Shown here one piece after another: positions 20,990-32,878 of a DNA stretch of 64,000 nt. Positions within the stretch are counted from its first letter, which is position 1. Every line of letters begins with the position of its first letter. Origin of the DNA: Parasponia andersonii (Eukaryota > Streptophyta > Magnoliopsida > Rosales > Cannabaceae); assembly GCA_002914805.1 (NCBI GenBank), contig JXTB01000001.1, forward strand, positions 2,393,022 to 2,457,021, written 5' to 3'. Position numbers and translations under genes: made by a program. The notes beneath the pieces are model-generated. The model did no database searches. It was not told where the DNA came from and was given only the letters and a program-made list of their open reading frames with translations.

Positions 20990-22850
20990 TTTTGATACGG
21001 GCTTTCTATAGAAATATGGGAAAAGGTAGCCTATTTTTCAAAACTACGGTCCGTACAAATAAAATATAAAAATACGGACAATTGTGTTAACTTTTGTAAA
21101 AATACTGATGCTGATGCGGTGAAGCTGACATACGTCAGGTAAACAAAAAAAAAAAAAAAAAAAAAAAAAAAAGAAAGGATAGAAGCTGTGCATGTGTCAG
21201 TACGCTGACACATTGTTTTTTAAAAAATATGTAATTTATAAATTTACTTAAAATTCATATTTTAGAAGGTTTTGCCCAAAATTAATTGTTTTACTACTAA
21301 TTTAATTTGCTAGTTTAATTGACTTAATATTTTTGGATTTTACCAACTATAAATTTATAATTGTAGTGCCACAAATGTTTTTGAAGTTTTTTGCGTCTGT
21401 ATATGTCAAATCTCAAAAAATAAAAACAACTAACTAGTAAACATATATTTTTAAATATATAGTATTAAAGAACACCAAATCCCTCCCAATCTCCTATACA
21501 CCATAACTATATTGATGTAATATTTGTGGTATCTATTTTTTTTTTCTTTTTAATAAGGAGCGCCAAACAATCTCTTTATAATTTATTAAATTGGTACTAT
21601 AAATAACTTGCTATATACCAAATGTAACCTATGGTAACATTTTTCTTCAATCTCTCACGATATTATAGGTAACCTGGAAGATACTTATAATAAAATCCTA
21701 TATATATGCTTAACTTCCCGCAATAAAAATATGTTAAGATATATATGGTATTTTTTTTATTTTAATTTTATTATTAATAGAAAAAAAAAGAACCTCCAAT
21801 TTTCATTAAAATATCTTAGAGAATCATTGTGATATAGGACATCTATGATATATATATATTTTCCAATTTACCCACAAACTTAAGTAACATAATACAATAT
21901 TTATTGTAATTTTTCTTTTCTTTTCTTTTCTTTTTTCATTATAATTTACTTGGGACACTATAGGTATCATTGAAATATACTTATGTTATATGTAAGGATA
22001 GATATAGCATTTATATTAAATTTGCAATAAAGCTATCAAACACACTTTGAAATTCACAGATATTATAGGTATCATGGTGGAATACTATTGGTACCTACCA
22101 AGACACATCTTTCAAATTGGAATACCATTGTATCTACCAGAACATGGTAATATGTAGAATACCCATGGTAACTTTTTTCACCTTTTTTTATTCTAATTTG
22201 CCCGGATATTATAAATATCCTTGAAATATACATATGGTATCTATAAAAATATTTATGGTATCTATGATAAATTGGCAAAAAAAAAAATATATCCAATATA
22301 CTTTAAAATTTAAGGATATTATAAGTATCTTGGTGAATACTATAGGTACCTACCATAAATGTTTCAATCGGATATTACAGGTACCTACCAAGATACTTAT
22401 ATTACCTACAAGATTCTTCTTTTAAAAAAAAAAAAGAATTTTACTTTTGTTGTTATTAAAGAAATTTAACTAAAAGTGATTTATTTTCCTTTTTTAAAAT
22501 ATGCGTGTTTAAAAAATTAACAAAAAGAACAACCAGTGAAAAGAAAAAATGTTTTAAAGAAGATTAATGGAAAAAAAGACCATTAGAAAAAGATAAACAA
22601 ATTAAAACAAAATAAATATAAAAATTATAGAAAGGCCAAAAGAAGAAACGAAAAAATAAAAAATAAAACTTAAAAAAAAAGAATTGCGTCAGCCTACTGA
22701 CACACATGTCAGCACGTCAGAACAAATATATGTAAAAGAAACCGTAAAGTTTTTACAAACCGTATATTATGAATCAGAAAATCCCGTATTTGCATTTTTA
22801 TAACCTTTTACCGTATTTTTATAATCTTTTCACCGAAATCATATCAGGTC
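20990..22850. mobile_element. Probable non-autonomous inverted-repeat element
   Basis: The two flanks mirror each other. On the left, a zone rich in TACGG-type sequence (20995-21070) is followed by CATGTGTCAGTACGCTGACACA (21191-21212). On the right, GCGTCAGCCTACTGACACACATG (22686-22708) is followed by a zone of CCGTA/CCGTATTTTTATAA (22740-22835). The outer parts contain ATAAAAATACGG or its complement several times. The interior has no coding potential but carries a diverged internal repeat. A Mutator-like or MITE-type element is the best guess; exact ends and target duplication are not resolved. Confidence 0.45.
21655..22410. repeat. Diverged internal repeats (GATATTATAGGTATC type)
   Basis: At least five related blocks start with GATATTATAGGTATC-like sequence, near 21659, 21955, 22062, 22205 and 22315. 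They continue with ATACTATAGGTACCTACC-like sequence. The spacing of the last three is about 110-145 bp. The copies are too diverged for exact boundaries. Confidence 0.55.
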
Positions 22851-25117
22851 TAATTTCCTCTTTTGATATACTATATTTTGGTTATTATGAATATTTTCTT
22901 CTAATTTAAAATTTATAATAAATTTATATATTCTCTAGATTAAATACCAATTATAACTATTGAGTTTATTAAAATATCCATATAAATTTTAAAAGATATT
23001 TGCGTGTATATATATGTGTATGAAAAATAATTTAGATTTAAAACTAACTAAAACGAATTACTAAATTACAAATATTGAAAAAATAACTTCAAAAAATACT
23101 ACAACCTCCAATTTTATTAAATATTTAGTAATTTAATTATTAATATTAATAGTTTTTAATTTAGATAAACTTTTAAATACGTATTTTCAAATTATAAAAA
23201 GATATTTTGATAAACTAAATAGTCTCATTTGGTATTTGACCAAAAAATGGTATAATTTTACTATAAATTTTAAATATAAATATTAATATTGATAATAGCA
23301 AAAACCCAAAATATCAAATGAATAAACAATCAAAATTCAAAAAAATATTATCAATTTTGACCATATTTTAAAGTTCATTATAAATTATGAGATAAATCAT
23401 AACTCACTTACATCAATAGACATTTTTTTAAAAAAAAAACTATTGAAATCCAAATTTACCTGTGCGTCCTCAGCATCAAATAAGAAGATTGACCTGGTTG
23501 AAAATTTTCGACCATTAGAGGAAACTTGACCATACTTGAATTATTTCAACTACATTTGAGAAAACCATAGGTTGAAAAAACTAAATCAAACGATGATGAC
23601 TCATCTTTTCCCACTCTGATAATAATAAAGGATCCGAGATCTTTGATTAGGGTATTTAGGCAAACTTGAAATAAGTATTTGCAATCAAATTTACTGGGGA
23701 GAGACTTCATAAGAACGTTAGCTAACCCATTAAATGTAAAATCCCCTTACGATTTTTTTTTTTTTTTAACAAGTGGCAGTGAGCGATTGAGAGGACAATA
23801 ATCATTTGAGATGTTATTTACAATTACATTAGAATTTTATGAATATAAATGACAAGACAAAATTTCCATTATATGAATTTTGAAATGAGAATTTAAAATA
23901 AAGGGAGAAATTATAATGGATTATTTGTTTTGAAAGTATATGTATATACATTTAGAAAGAACAATAACATAAAAATACTCGATTTTTAACCTTTTTGTGA
24001 AATATTCTAACTTTTGAAATCTTACAAATATATATCCTAAATTTACAATTCTTACAAATTAATATCCTAACTTTTGAATTTTTCAAATTTGAACCATAGA
24101 TAAGTTAAAAGATGCATATTAATCCCTCCAATTAATTTATTAAAAATATTTAAATATTTATATATTATCAAAATAGACGTTTTATATTATTTTTGGGTTA
24201 AATATGAAATAATATTCTAAACTGTGGCTTTTTGATAGTTTTAACAATTAATTATGGTTTGTGCAATATATCACATTCATATCTAAAATCTCTGCAAACA
24301 TATAGAGATATCAATTTCATTGAACAAGATGATGCACCGTAGTATTCTGACCCGAATATAGTAGATTTCACTACTATAAATAGTACATGACATAGGACGG
24401 AGATTCTCCGTTTAATATTTAGCAGTGCAGGACGAACTTGGAATTGAGTTCCCTCCACCAACCTCGCCCTGATTATATATATGTTAATTTCTATTTTTTT
24501 ATATAATAGTGATTCAAGTAATTTTTTTTTTTTTTTTAAAAAGATCTAATAATATATAGTCATATACTAATATTGTTTAAGTAGTTTGGGATTGTGTTAG
24601 CTTTATGAATGAATTATATGCTATATGATTTTGGTATTAAATATTTTATATTTGACAATTCTAACATGTTAAAGTTTTATTTGAATGTGTTTTTTAGTTC
24701 TTTAGGTCTAAAAATGAAATTTTTAATAAAGTTAACTTTAATTTTGATTTTTTTTTTCGATGTATTTTGTCTTTTAAAAGATTTAGACTAATATAAGATT
24801 GTTTGATTTATTCAAGATGACAGTTCCAAACGGAGACCCTGATATACTAATGGAAAAACTAATCCTTGATGAGAATTTCTCAAAATTGCCCCACACCAAA
24901 TTAAATGGTGAATTATGTGGAGATGGTGTAGTAAAATAATAATAGAAATAGGGATGGCAACCATAAAACCGGTTCTGCCTCACCCCGTTGACATCCTTAC
25001 AAACATCTATCTTTTATGTATATTGTTCAGAATTTGACCTCGTGTTCTGATTAATTGACGAAATCTGTGATTAATTAAAATAAAGTAGAGACTAATTGAG
25101 ATTAAGGTTAGATCACA
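22851..25117. other. AT-rich non-coding stretch
   Basis: No gene recognised. The part at 22865-22990 resembles 63770-63960 in the same orientation and belongs to a dispersed repeat. The rest is AT-rich with homopolymer runs (23750, 24520). Confidence 0.5.
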
Positions 25118-25368
25118 TGGTGCACACAAAAAGGGCCATTACAATGCATGCCACGTGTCAAAGTTCCAGTGGGTAGTCGAGGTAGAAAATGACACTTCCC
25201 ATGGTGCCTTTGCCATATTGGTAATTGTATAAATAGCTCGCTTGGTGTACACAAGTATAAGAATTATTACAATATTGTCTATGTATCGAAGTTCTAATGA
25301 GCGGTCGATGTAGAAAATGACACTTCCTATAGCGTCTTTATACGTAAGCAGTTGTAGAGAAAACTAGC
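25118..25368. repeat. 125-bp imperfect direct duplication
   Basis: Units begin TGGTGCACACA (25118) and TGGTGTACACA (25243), and both contain GTAGAAAATGACACTTCC. The first holds CCACGTGTC, a G-box/ABRE-like core, and ends with a TATAAATAG near 25228. The second has lost both. Confidence 0.65.
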
Positions 25369-26853
25369 TTACAGATCGATAATAATATAATAATACTGTA
25401 ATTATAAAAAGATCTAATTAATAGAGGCGAATTAAACGACCATAGTGTCAACTAAAAGTAACGAGAGATTAGATAAAATATTAATAAAAGATAGTGATAG
25501 AACACGAAATCTCAAATTCGTGCTACAAATAAAGCACAGAGTTCAAGGAGTGTAGCTCGACACCCACATATCACTTAAGTGCAAATATTAAAGCCTGCAT
25601 GCAAAATAGCTTGTGAAACAAGTTAGAAAAATGTGTGTAGAAAAAGTTGGTATAAAGATAATCAGATAATAAGGAAATGATATGCAATGGGCCTGGAACA
25701 TATAAAAGAGTGAAAATTGGCTGAGAAAATAAAAGTACAAATTGCAAAGTGAAATATAAGAGTAGGCCGATATGAATAAGTGCCAAAGCCCAATAATATC
25801 ATGAAATGGACTAATTAATATGAACAAAATGGCATGCATGAACATATAAAGGTAATACGTAAAGGCAAGGAATTGATGAAAGACAAAATCATGCAAGTGG
25901 ATGAAGTGAGGATGCAGTATTACCCAAAAAAGAAAAAAAAAGTGAGGATGCAGGCAGCCACGGATTGATGAAGATGATAGGATGATGATAGTGGCGTTGG
26001 TTATAATTAATACAAACAATATAGTGATCCTAGAATATAGTTACAAAATGATGAAGTTGGACATATGTGCGTGTAGATTGAGAATTGATGATTACGGGGG
26101 AGGAATATAACAAGATAATGGTAGTGATATTGATGATGTTGAGTTATGGGTTAGGAAGGGAACAAGAGGTGATGGTGGTGGTGGCGTTGAAGATTACTAA
26201 AAGAGAAGAAGAAGCTTTTGGCCTCGGGTAGATGAAGAACACGAGAGAGAGAGAGAGAGGATTATATTAGAAATTTAGGAGTTGAATCCTTATCCCACCA
26301 AATAAAGAGATTCTACCTCTATTTATAGGCAAAACATACTTGGCCTTATTTTACAAGGGGAATGAGGTGTCAGCCTCTTATTGGTCAAACAAGCTTGATC
26401 TATAAATACTTAGTTTATAAGTACTTAGTGTGCAAGATCTTAGGCTACAATCTAGAAGCTTCAAGAAGCTTCTAGAATGAAGAGGTGTCAATCTCTTGTG
26501 GAAAATTTTTTTGGTTGTCTAAGTTGATGAAGTGTCTTCGTAGCATTAGATAGCTTCATCTTGTAGGCTAAGGAGGAATAATGTGTTAATACTTCAAAAC
26601 TTGTCCAACGAATTCTTGCCAAGTAGATATGAGCTTGTCAACTCATGGTGCCAATTGAGTCCAATAAAACTCCATTAGGTCTTGATAAATAGTTTAGGTT
26701 TAATTCCAAAAATTAGGAAAACCCTAAAACATATGTGATTTATGTTGATTATTTTAAGTTATTTTTATTAAATTTTACGTATTTGTCAATATACGACATT
26801 ACGGTCAATTTGTTTAGAGAGAGATATTATGGTCAATTTGTATATAGAGAGTA
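25369..26853. other. Non-coding stretch with GA microsatellite
   Basis: No gene recognised. It contains a GGTGATGGTGGTGG run near 26170, a GA dinucleotide run near 26243-26258 and short direct repeats (TAGAAGCTTC type, 26450-26475). It ends at the 5' LTR of the copia element. Confidence 0.5.
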
Positions 26854-28210
26854 TGTTGACTTATGTAGCTTTCAATCTTATCTTCTTTTGATAACAACAA
26901 ACATGTGATTTAATTACTAATAATTGGCTTGAGTTTGTAGTTATGAAATTGGAAAAGAAATTGATAAAACTCAAGAAATGAAGTTCTTAAGAACAGAGCA
27001 TCATTGATAAACCTCGAAGGATGAAGATGAATGTGAAGAATCAAGATTCTAGACCAAGTCTAAAAAGGTTAAAATTTATTTCCTAGTCTTATACTTGATT
27101 TATTGCATTGCACAAAATATTCTCTTTGATATAGCTCAAAAATCTTTCAGATGATTTTTCAAACGAATCTTCAAAGAATTAGCTAAACTTTAAATCCATT
27201 GATTATTTGAAAATAAATATCTTTTCAAATCTAGCCCAAATATTCTGAAAAGTATATTTTCTTAAAGTTAAAAATGTTTTGAAAAAATGAAGTTTTAAAA
27301 ACGACCAAATTAGTTCAAAGAAACAAAATATCCTTTGTTTCTGACTGATTTTAGTCGACCAAGCTTGGTCGACCAAAATGAAGGCCAAAAATGACTGTTG
27401 GAGCTGAATTGGCATTCAGGACTCCAACGGCTAGTTTTTCGGTCGACCAAAAATATTTCTGGTCGACCAAAATTCTGGTAGCAATATACCAACGGTCAAA
27501 AACGGCTAGTTTTTGAAGATGCCTTTAAATAGAGCCAAGTTTGATGACTTAAATAGATAGAATACGAACCTATATTGATACCCAATCAGTTTATAAGTGC
27601 AAAAGCTCTCATTTACTCAACGATAACTTTCAAATCTATTTTTGTTATTCTTAGAGCATCATTTGTGCATTGTTCTCAAATTACCTAAGCTTATATTGTA
27701 TTATTTCTTTGAAAGGTGATTCTTTGAGTGAGTGTTCACTTGTATTTTCTTAAAAACATTATTGAGATGCGAGATTGGCACTGGAGTCATAAACAACCCA
27801 GTATAGGTGAGGTTGACACTGGATTCTAAACAATCTGTGGTTAGGCATAATAGAGCTAGATTCAAGACTATTGTAAAGGTGTGGGTGTGCCTAAGAAGAA
27901 ATCACTCTGGATTGTACAAGGGGTCAGTCAAGCCCATAATTTTGATTCGAGAGTGGAAAGCTCTAAGCAAGTTGCGGAAAGCTGGGGATATAGGCAAACC
28001 GTTGTGTTTGTCGAACCTCGTAAAAATAGCGTTTGCATCTCTCTATCCCTATCTCTTTAATTTATTTACTTTGGTATTATGCCTATTTGTTCGCTATTTT
28101 TACTTGTCTTATTTATTATTTACTCAATCTTATTACTTTAATTAAAAAGTTTGAAAAAGTCTTAAAAACACAATTCACCCCCTCTTAGGTTAGCTATTCT
28201 TAGGATAACA
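26854..28210 (+). repeat. Copia 5' LTR
   Basis: Starts TGTTGACTTATG and ends GGATAACA directly before the primer-binding site. It contains a TTTAAATAG box near 27525 and four copies of the palindromic core GGTCGACC or a close variant (27350-27470). Compared with the 3' LTR it has about 15 extra bases near 27050 and many scattered differences. Confidence 0.9.
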
Positions 28211-28212
28211 AT

Positions 28213-28224
28213 TGGTATCAGAGC
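28213..28224 (+). other. Primer-binding site TGGTATCAGAGC
   Basis: TGGTATCAGAGC, complementary to the 3' end of initiator methionine tRNA, starts two bases after the LTR end. This is the standard primer site of plant copia elements. Confidence 0.93.
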
Positions 28225-28261
28225 TTGGTGCTCAATTTTCTAAAACTTAACTGTTCTTGAG

Positions 28262-29230
28262 ATGGCTAATCCAAATAACTTTTCTTTTCAATACGAGGGG
28301 TTGTCACCTTCCAAACCACCTTTTTTTAATAGAAATGATTTCAACTATTGGAGAAGTCGTATGGACACATATCTTAGATCCATAGATTTTGATTTATGGT
28401 ATATTGTCACTAGAGGTCCATTAAAAATGATAAAGATTGTAAATGGAATTGAAGTAGAAAAAGATATTGAGGAATATGATGAAAAGGAAAAATGTCCTTT
28501 ACCAAAAATAGAAAAGCTAGAAACATTCTTATGTGTGGTCTAGATAGGAACGTATATAATAATGTTAAAAAAGCTAAGTATGCTCATAAATTGTGGAATA
28601 TGCTTGAAGTGTCATATCAAGGAACAAATTCTATGATGAAAACTAGAATTAATATTTTCACAAGAAATTATGAGCTATTCAAAATGGAAAAAGATGAATC
28701 TATTTCTCAAATGTTTACTAGATTTATCTCAATCACTAACTCTCTTGGTGCTTTAAAATGGTGAGTTGGTGAGTAAAATTTTTAGAAGCCTCTCTCGAGC
28801 ATATAGAAGTAAGGTGGTAGCTATTCAATAAGCAAAGGACCTTAGCAAACTTACTCTAGAAGAACTTATGGGTTCCCTCATACCTATGAAATTCTTATGA
28901 AAGAAACTAATGAAGATGAATGAGAAGAAAAGAAAAAGAAAGGAATCGCTCTTAAAGCCGTGCTACAAGAAAGCAATGAGGAAGAAGAAGACTTCGCAGA
29001 TAGTGAGCTAGAAGACATTGCCTTACCTACTAAAAGGTACAAGAAGTACTTAAATTTCAAAAAGAAGAACTTCAAGAAAAACATCAAAGGCAATGACTTT
29101 TGAGAGAAGAAAATGAAAGATGATCCCATCACCTGCTTTAAATGCAAGAAACCAGGACATATGAAGAATGAATGTCCTTTGAGAAGAAAATGAAGAAGAA
29201 GGCAATGAAGGCAACTTGGGATGATAGTGA
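28262..29230 (+). pseudogene. Copia gag with zinc knuckle
   Basis: Gag builds the virus-like particle. It starts at the ATG 38 bp after the PBS (MANPNNFSFQYEG), followed by PPFFNRNDFNYWRSRMDTYL (N-terminal gag motif) and KLWNMLEVSYQGTNSMMKTR with MEKDESISQMFTRF (UBN2-type domain). A frameshift near 28500-28540 moves the frame by one, and stops follow at 28762 and near 28920. The nucleic-acid-binding knuckle CFKCKKPGHMKNEC (CX2CX4HX4C) is intact at 29134-29175. The spacer before it is Lys/Glu-rich. Confidence 0.85.
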
Positions 29231-30420
29231 AGAAGAAGAGTTTAATGGAGAAAAACAAGAAGAAATTGCCAACATGTGCTTCATAGCAATAGAAAATGAG
29301 GTATAAAAGAAGAAGAACTTTTGGTTTTTAGTTAGTGGTTGCTCCAAACACATGACCGGAGACTACTCCTTGCTCTTATCACTCACAAAAAGAAGTGGAG
29401 GACATGTCACATGTGGAGACAACGCTAAAGACAAGATTTTGGGTATAGGTAACATTGGTACTACATCCTCACCTATTATAGAAAATGTTTTACTTGTTGA
29501 TAATCTTAAATATAATTTGCTTAGTATAAGTCAACTTTGTGATAAAGGTTATAAAGTCATTTTTTAGCCTTCCAAATGCTTGATTGAGGATACTTGTTCA
29601 AAAGAAATTATTTTTAAAAGGGAAAGAAAAGATAATATTTACACTATTGATATTGAAAAATACTTTAGTCAAGATAAATATTTTTCGGCTTTAAAAGATG
29701 ATTCTTGGCTTTGGCATAGAAGACTTGGACATGCTAGCATGAATACTATTTCTAAGATTTCAAAGAAAAATCTTGTTAGTGGTCTACCAAGTTTACTCTT
29801 TGAAAAAGACAAGGTGTGTGATGCATGCCAATTTGGAAAACAAGTAAAAAGCTCTTTTAAATCTAAAAATGTCATCACTACTTCTAGACCCTTGCAACTA
29901 CTTCACATGGATCTATTTGGACCATCAAGAGTAGCTAGTCTTGATGGAAAATATTATGCCTTTGTGATAGTTGATGATTTTTCAAGATTAACTTGGGTTC
30001 TATTTATTGCTCATAAAAACGATGTTTTAAATGTACTTACCATTTTTTGCAAGAAAGTGCAAAATGAAAAAGGCTACACCATCACATCTATTAGAAGTGA
30101 TCATGGTGGTGAGTTTGAAAATGATGAAATAGAAGCTTTTTGCTATAAAAATAGTTTTGATCATAATTTTTTCGCTCTTAGAACTCCACAACAAAATAGA
30201 GTTGTAGAAAGAAAAAATAGAACTTTACAAGAAATAGCATGAAACATGCTAAATGCAAATAGTTTGCCAAAATATTTTTGGGCCGAAGCGGTAAGTACCC
30301 CTTGTCATATTGTGAATAGAGTTATGATAAAGCTAATCTTGAACAAGACACCTTATGAGCTTTGGAAATGAAGAAAACTCAACATCGGTTATTTAAAAGT
30401 TTTTGGTTGTAAATGCTTCA
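29231..30420 (+). pseudogene. Copia protease and integrase
   Basis: The protease motif reads FLVSGCSKHMTGD at 29325-29363. The family has Asp where this copy has Val (GTT at 29331), so the catalytic residue is lost. Pre-integrase HRRLGHAS...CDACQFGK gives the HHCC zinc finger. The integrase core follows with LLHMDLFGP and VDDFSRLTWV (first Asp), SIRSDHGGEFEN (second Asp) and TPQQNRVVERKNRTL (Glu). Stops occur at 29565, 30240 and 30369. The rest of the core (YFWAEAVSTPCHIVNRV; LKVFGCKCF) is in frame after them. Confidence 0.87.
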
Positions 30421-32350
30421 TTTTGAATACTAAAGATAATTTGGGTAAATTTGATTCAAAATTTGATGTTAGTATTTTTCTTGGATATTCTACTACTAGT
30501 AAACCTTATAGAGTTTTCAACAAAAGAACCTTGATAGTAGAAGAATCTATGCATGTTATTTTTGATGAATCTAACACTCTCCATGAGGAGAGAAATATAG
30601 ATGACGATGATGTTGTAAGTTTAGAACAAAGCTTAAATGAATTAAATGTCAATGAAAGATCGAATGAAGAAGAAGACATCCAACTACAACAAGACAAAAG
30701 TCTTAAGGAAGAAAGATGCAATAATGGTAATATTCTAGCTATTCCTCAAGATTTAAAATTTAGTCATGCTCATCCTAAAGACAAAATTCTAGGTGATCCC
30801 TTACAAGGTGTCATTACTAGAGTATCACTTAGAAATATTTACAACAACTTTATTTTCCTTTCTCAAATTGAACCAAAAAATTTTAAAGATGCCGAAAAAG
30901 ATGAATTTTGGATTTTAGCAATGCAAGAGGAGCTAAATCAATTTGAAAGAAGTGATGTATGGGAATTAGTTCCAAGACTTAGTGATCATTCGGTTATTGG
31001 AACAAAATGGGTATTTAGAAACAAATTAGATGAGCATAGGGTGATTGTGTGAAACAAGGCTAGATTAGTGGCCCCAGGTTTCAATCAAGAAGAAGGTATC
31101 GATTATGAAGAAACCTTTGCACCCGTAGCAAGATTAGAATCCATTAGAATGCTCTTAGCATTTGCATGCCATAAGAATTTTATTCTTTACCAAATGGATG
31201 TTAAGAGCGCATTTTTAAATGGATATATTTTAGAAGAAGTTTATGTAGCCCAACCCCTCGGTTTTCAAAATCATAAGTATCCGGATCATGTTTACAAATT
31301 AAAAAAGGCTTTATATGGTCTAAAGCAAGCTCCTAGAGCTTGGTATGATAGATTAAAATACTTTTTGATTTCAAATAAGTTTTCAATGGGAAAAGTGGAT
31401 ACTACTCTATTTATTAAGAAGAAAGGGGTAGACATCATAATTGTGCAAATTTATGTTGATAATATTATATTTGGAGCCACTGATGTTTGTCTATGTGACG
31501 AATTCTCAAAGTGCATGCATAGTGAATTTGAGATGTGTATGATGGGAGAATTGAACTTCTTTCTTGGACTTCAAATAAAACAATCCAAAGAAGGAATCTT
31601 CATCAATCAAGCAAAGTACATCAAAGAGCTACTCAAGAAATTTGATCTTGAACATTCAAAACTAATGAAGACACCAATGAGCTCGTCAATCAAGCTTGAC
31701 AAAGATGAAAGCGGTAAAGTGGTAGATATTACTAAATATCGAGGTATGATTGGATCCTTACTTTATCTTACCACTAGTAGACTAGATATCATGTTTAGTA
31801 TTTGTCTATGTGCTAGATATCAATCTAATCCTAAAGAATCCTATCTTAGTGCGGTTAAATATATTTTGAAATATTTGCATGGCACTATGAATATAGGATT
31901 ATGGTATCCTAAAAGCACACACTTTAATATCTCAAGTTATTCGGATGTGGATTTTTCCGGATGCAAAACCGATCGAATTAGCACAAAATTTTGGGATACT
32001 CACTACTCTCTTGGTTTAGCAAGAAACAAAATTCAATTGCTCTTTCCATCACCGAAACGGAGTATATATCCGCGGCTAGTTGTTGTGCACAAATTCTTTG
32101 GATGAAACAAATTCTTTTAGATTTTGGCATGAAATTTGTACATGTGCCTATTAAATGTGATAACACTAGTACTATAAGCTTTTCTAAAAATTCTATTTTG
32201 CATTCACGAGCTAAGCACATTGATATAAGACACCATTTTCTTCATGATCACATGCAAAAAGGTGGTGTTTCTCTTGAATTTGTTTCCACTGAAAAATAAT
32301 TAGCAGACATTTTTACAAAACCTTTTGGTGAAGAACGATTTTGTATGATT
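30421..32350 (+). pseudogene. Copia reverse transcriptase and RNase H
   Basis: The GKFDSKFDVSIFLGYS linker is followed by an acidic spacer, then KDAEKDEFWILAMQEELNQF and VIGTKWVFRNKLDE. The reverse transcriptase core continues with [39 protein letters not shown] and [19 protein letters not shown]. The catalytic box reads YVDN (31452-31463) where the family has YVDD, so one metal-binding Asp is lost. RNase H is represented by [11 protein letters not shown] and, after a frameshift near 31990, [19 protein letters not shown] and SRAKHIDIRHHFLHDHM. The tail ADIFTKPFGEERF is in place. A TGA lies at 31050. Confidence 0.88.
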
Positions 32351-32878
32351 AGAAGAGAACTTGGCATGCTTAATTTTGATGAAATTTTCTAATTTTACTT
32401 TATCATATTTTTTTTTATTCTATCTCGTTTTATTTGACCAAATCTGAAATTCTCAATTGATTCTTCAAAAATATGTATTTTTTGAGTGTTTTCACCAAAT
32501 CTGGAACTTTTCAGATTTTGGTCAACCAAACTTGGTCGACTAAATTTGATGGTTGCTTCAGAAATGCGAAGCTGTACTGTTTTGCTTTTTTTCAGATTTT
32601 GGTCGACCAAAACTGTTCGTCACCTGGTTTTCAAAACAAACCTGAGACAATTTCTTTGGTCTTTTCTCCGTGTTTCCTCTTATTTCTTTCACTCGAAACT
32701 CTTATCTCCTAAACGAAAACCCTAACCCTTTATCCGTTTTACCTCTAATCTTGATTTCTATGAGTTTTCACTCCAATTTCTTCAAAATTTCATCCTTTCT
32801 CCACTAAACTGGTTTTTGCTCCTTCCAATTTTGTGATCAATCTGGCTATTCCTTTTCTCGTTCCTGCTTAAATCCGAG
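32351..32878 (+). other. Spacer between pol and the post-pol ORF
   Basis: AT-rich, with three copies of GGTC(G/A)ACCAAA-type motifs (32519, 32534, 32601) like those in the LTRs, and a CT-rich stretch (32640-32860) just upstream of the next ATG. This could be a leader for separate expression of the downstream ORF, or a splice acceptor region. Confidence 0.5.

Noticed and set aside
25118-25368. Possible CRISPR-like or satellite repeat.
   Set aside because: There are only two diverged copies, and the DNA is plant nuclear.
25588-26019. A 143-codon minus-strand hydrophobic frame (Phe/Ile/His-rich) that could suggest a membrane protein.
   Set aside because: Composition reflects AT-rich DNA; no conserved spacing or homology is visible, and no promoter or splice structure supports it.
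28884-29353. Long minus-strand frames rich in Phe, Ser and Leu.
   Set aside because: They are the antisense of the Lys/Glu-rich gag spacer of the copia element.
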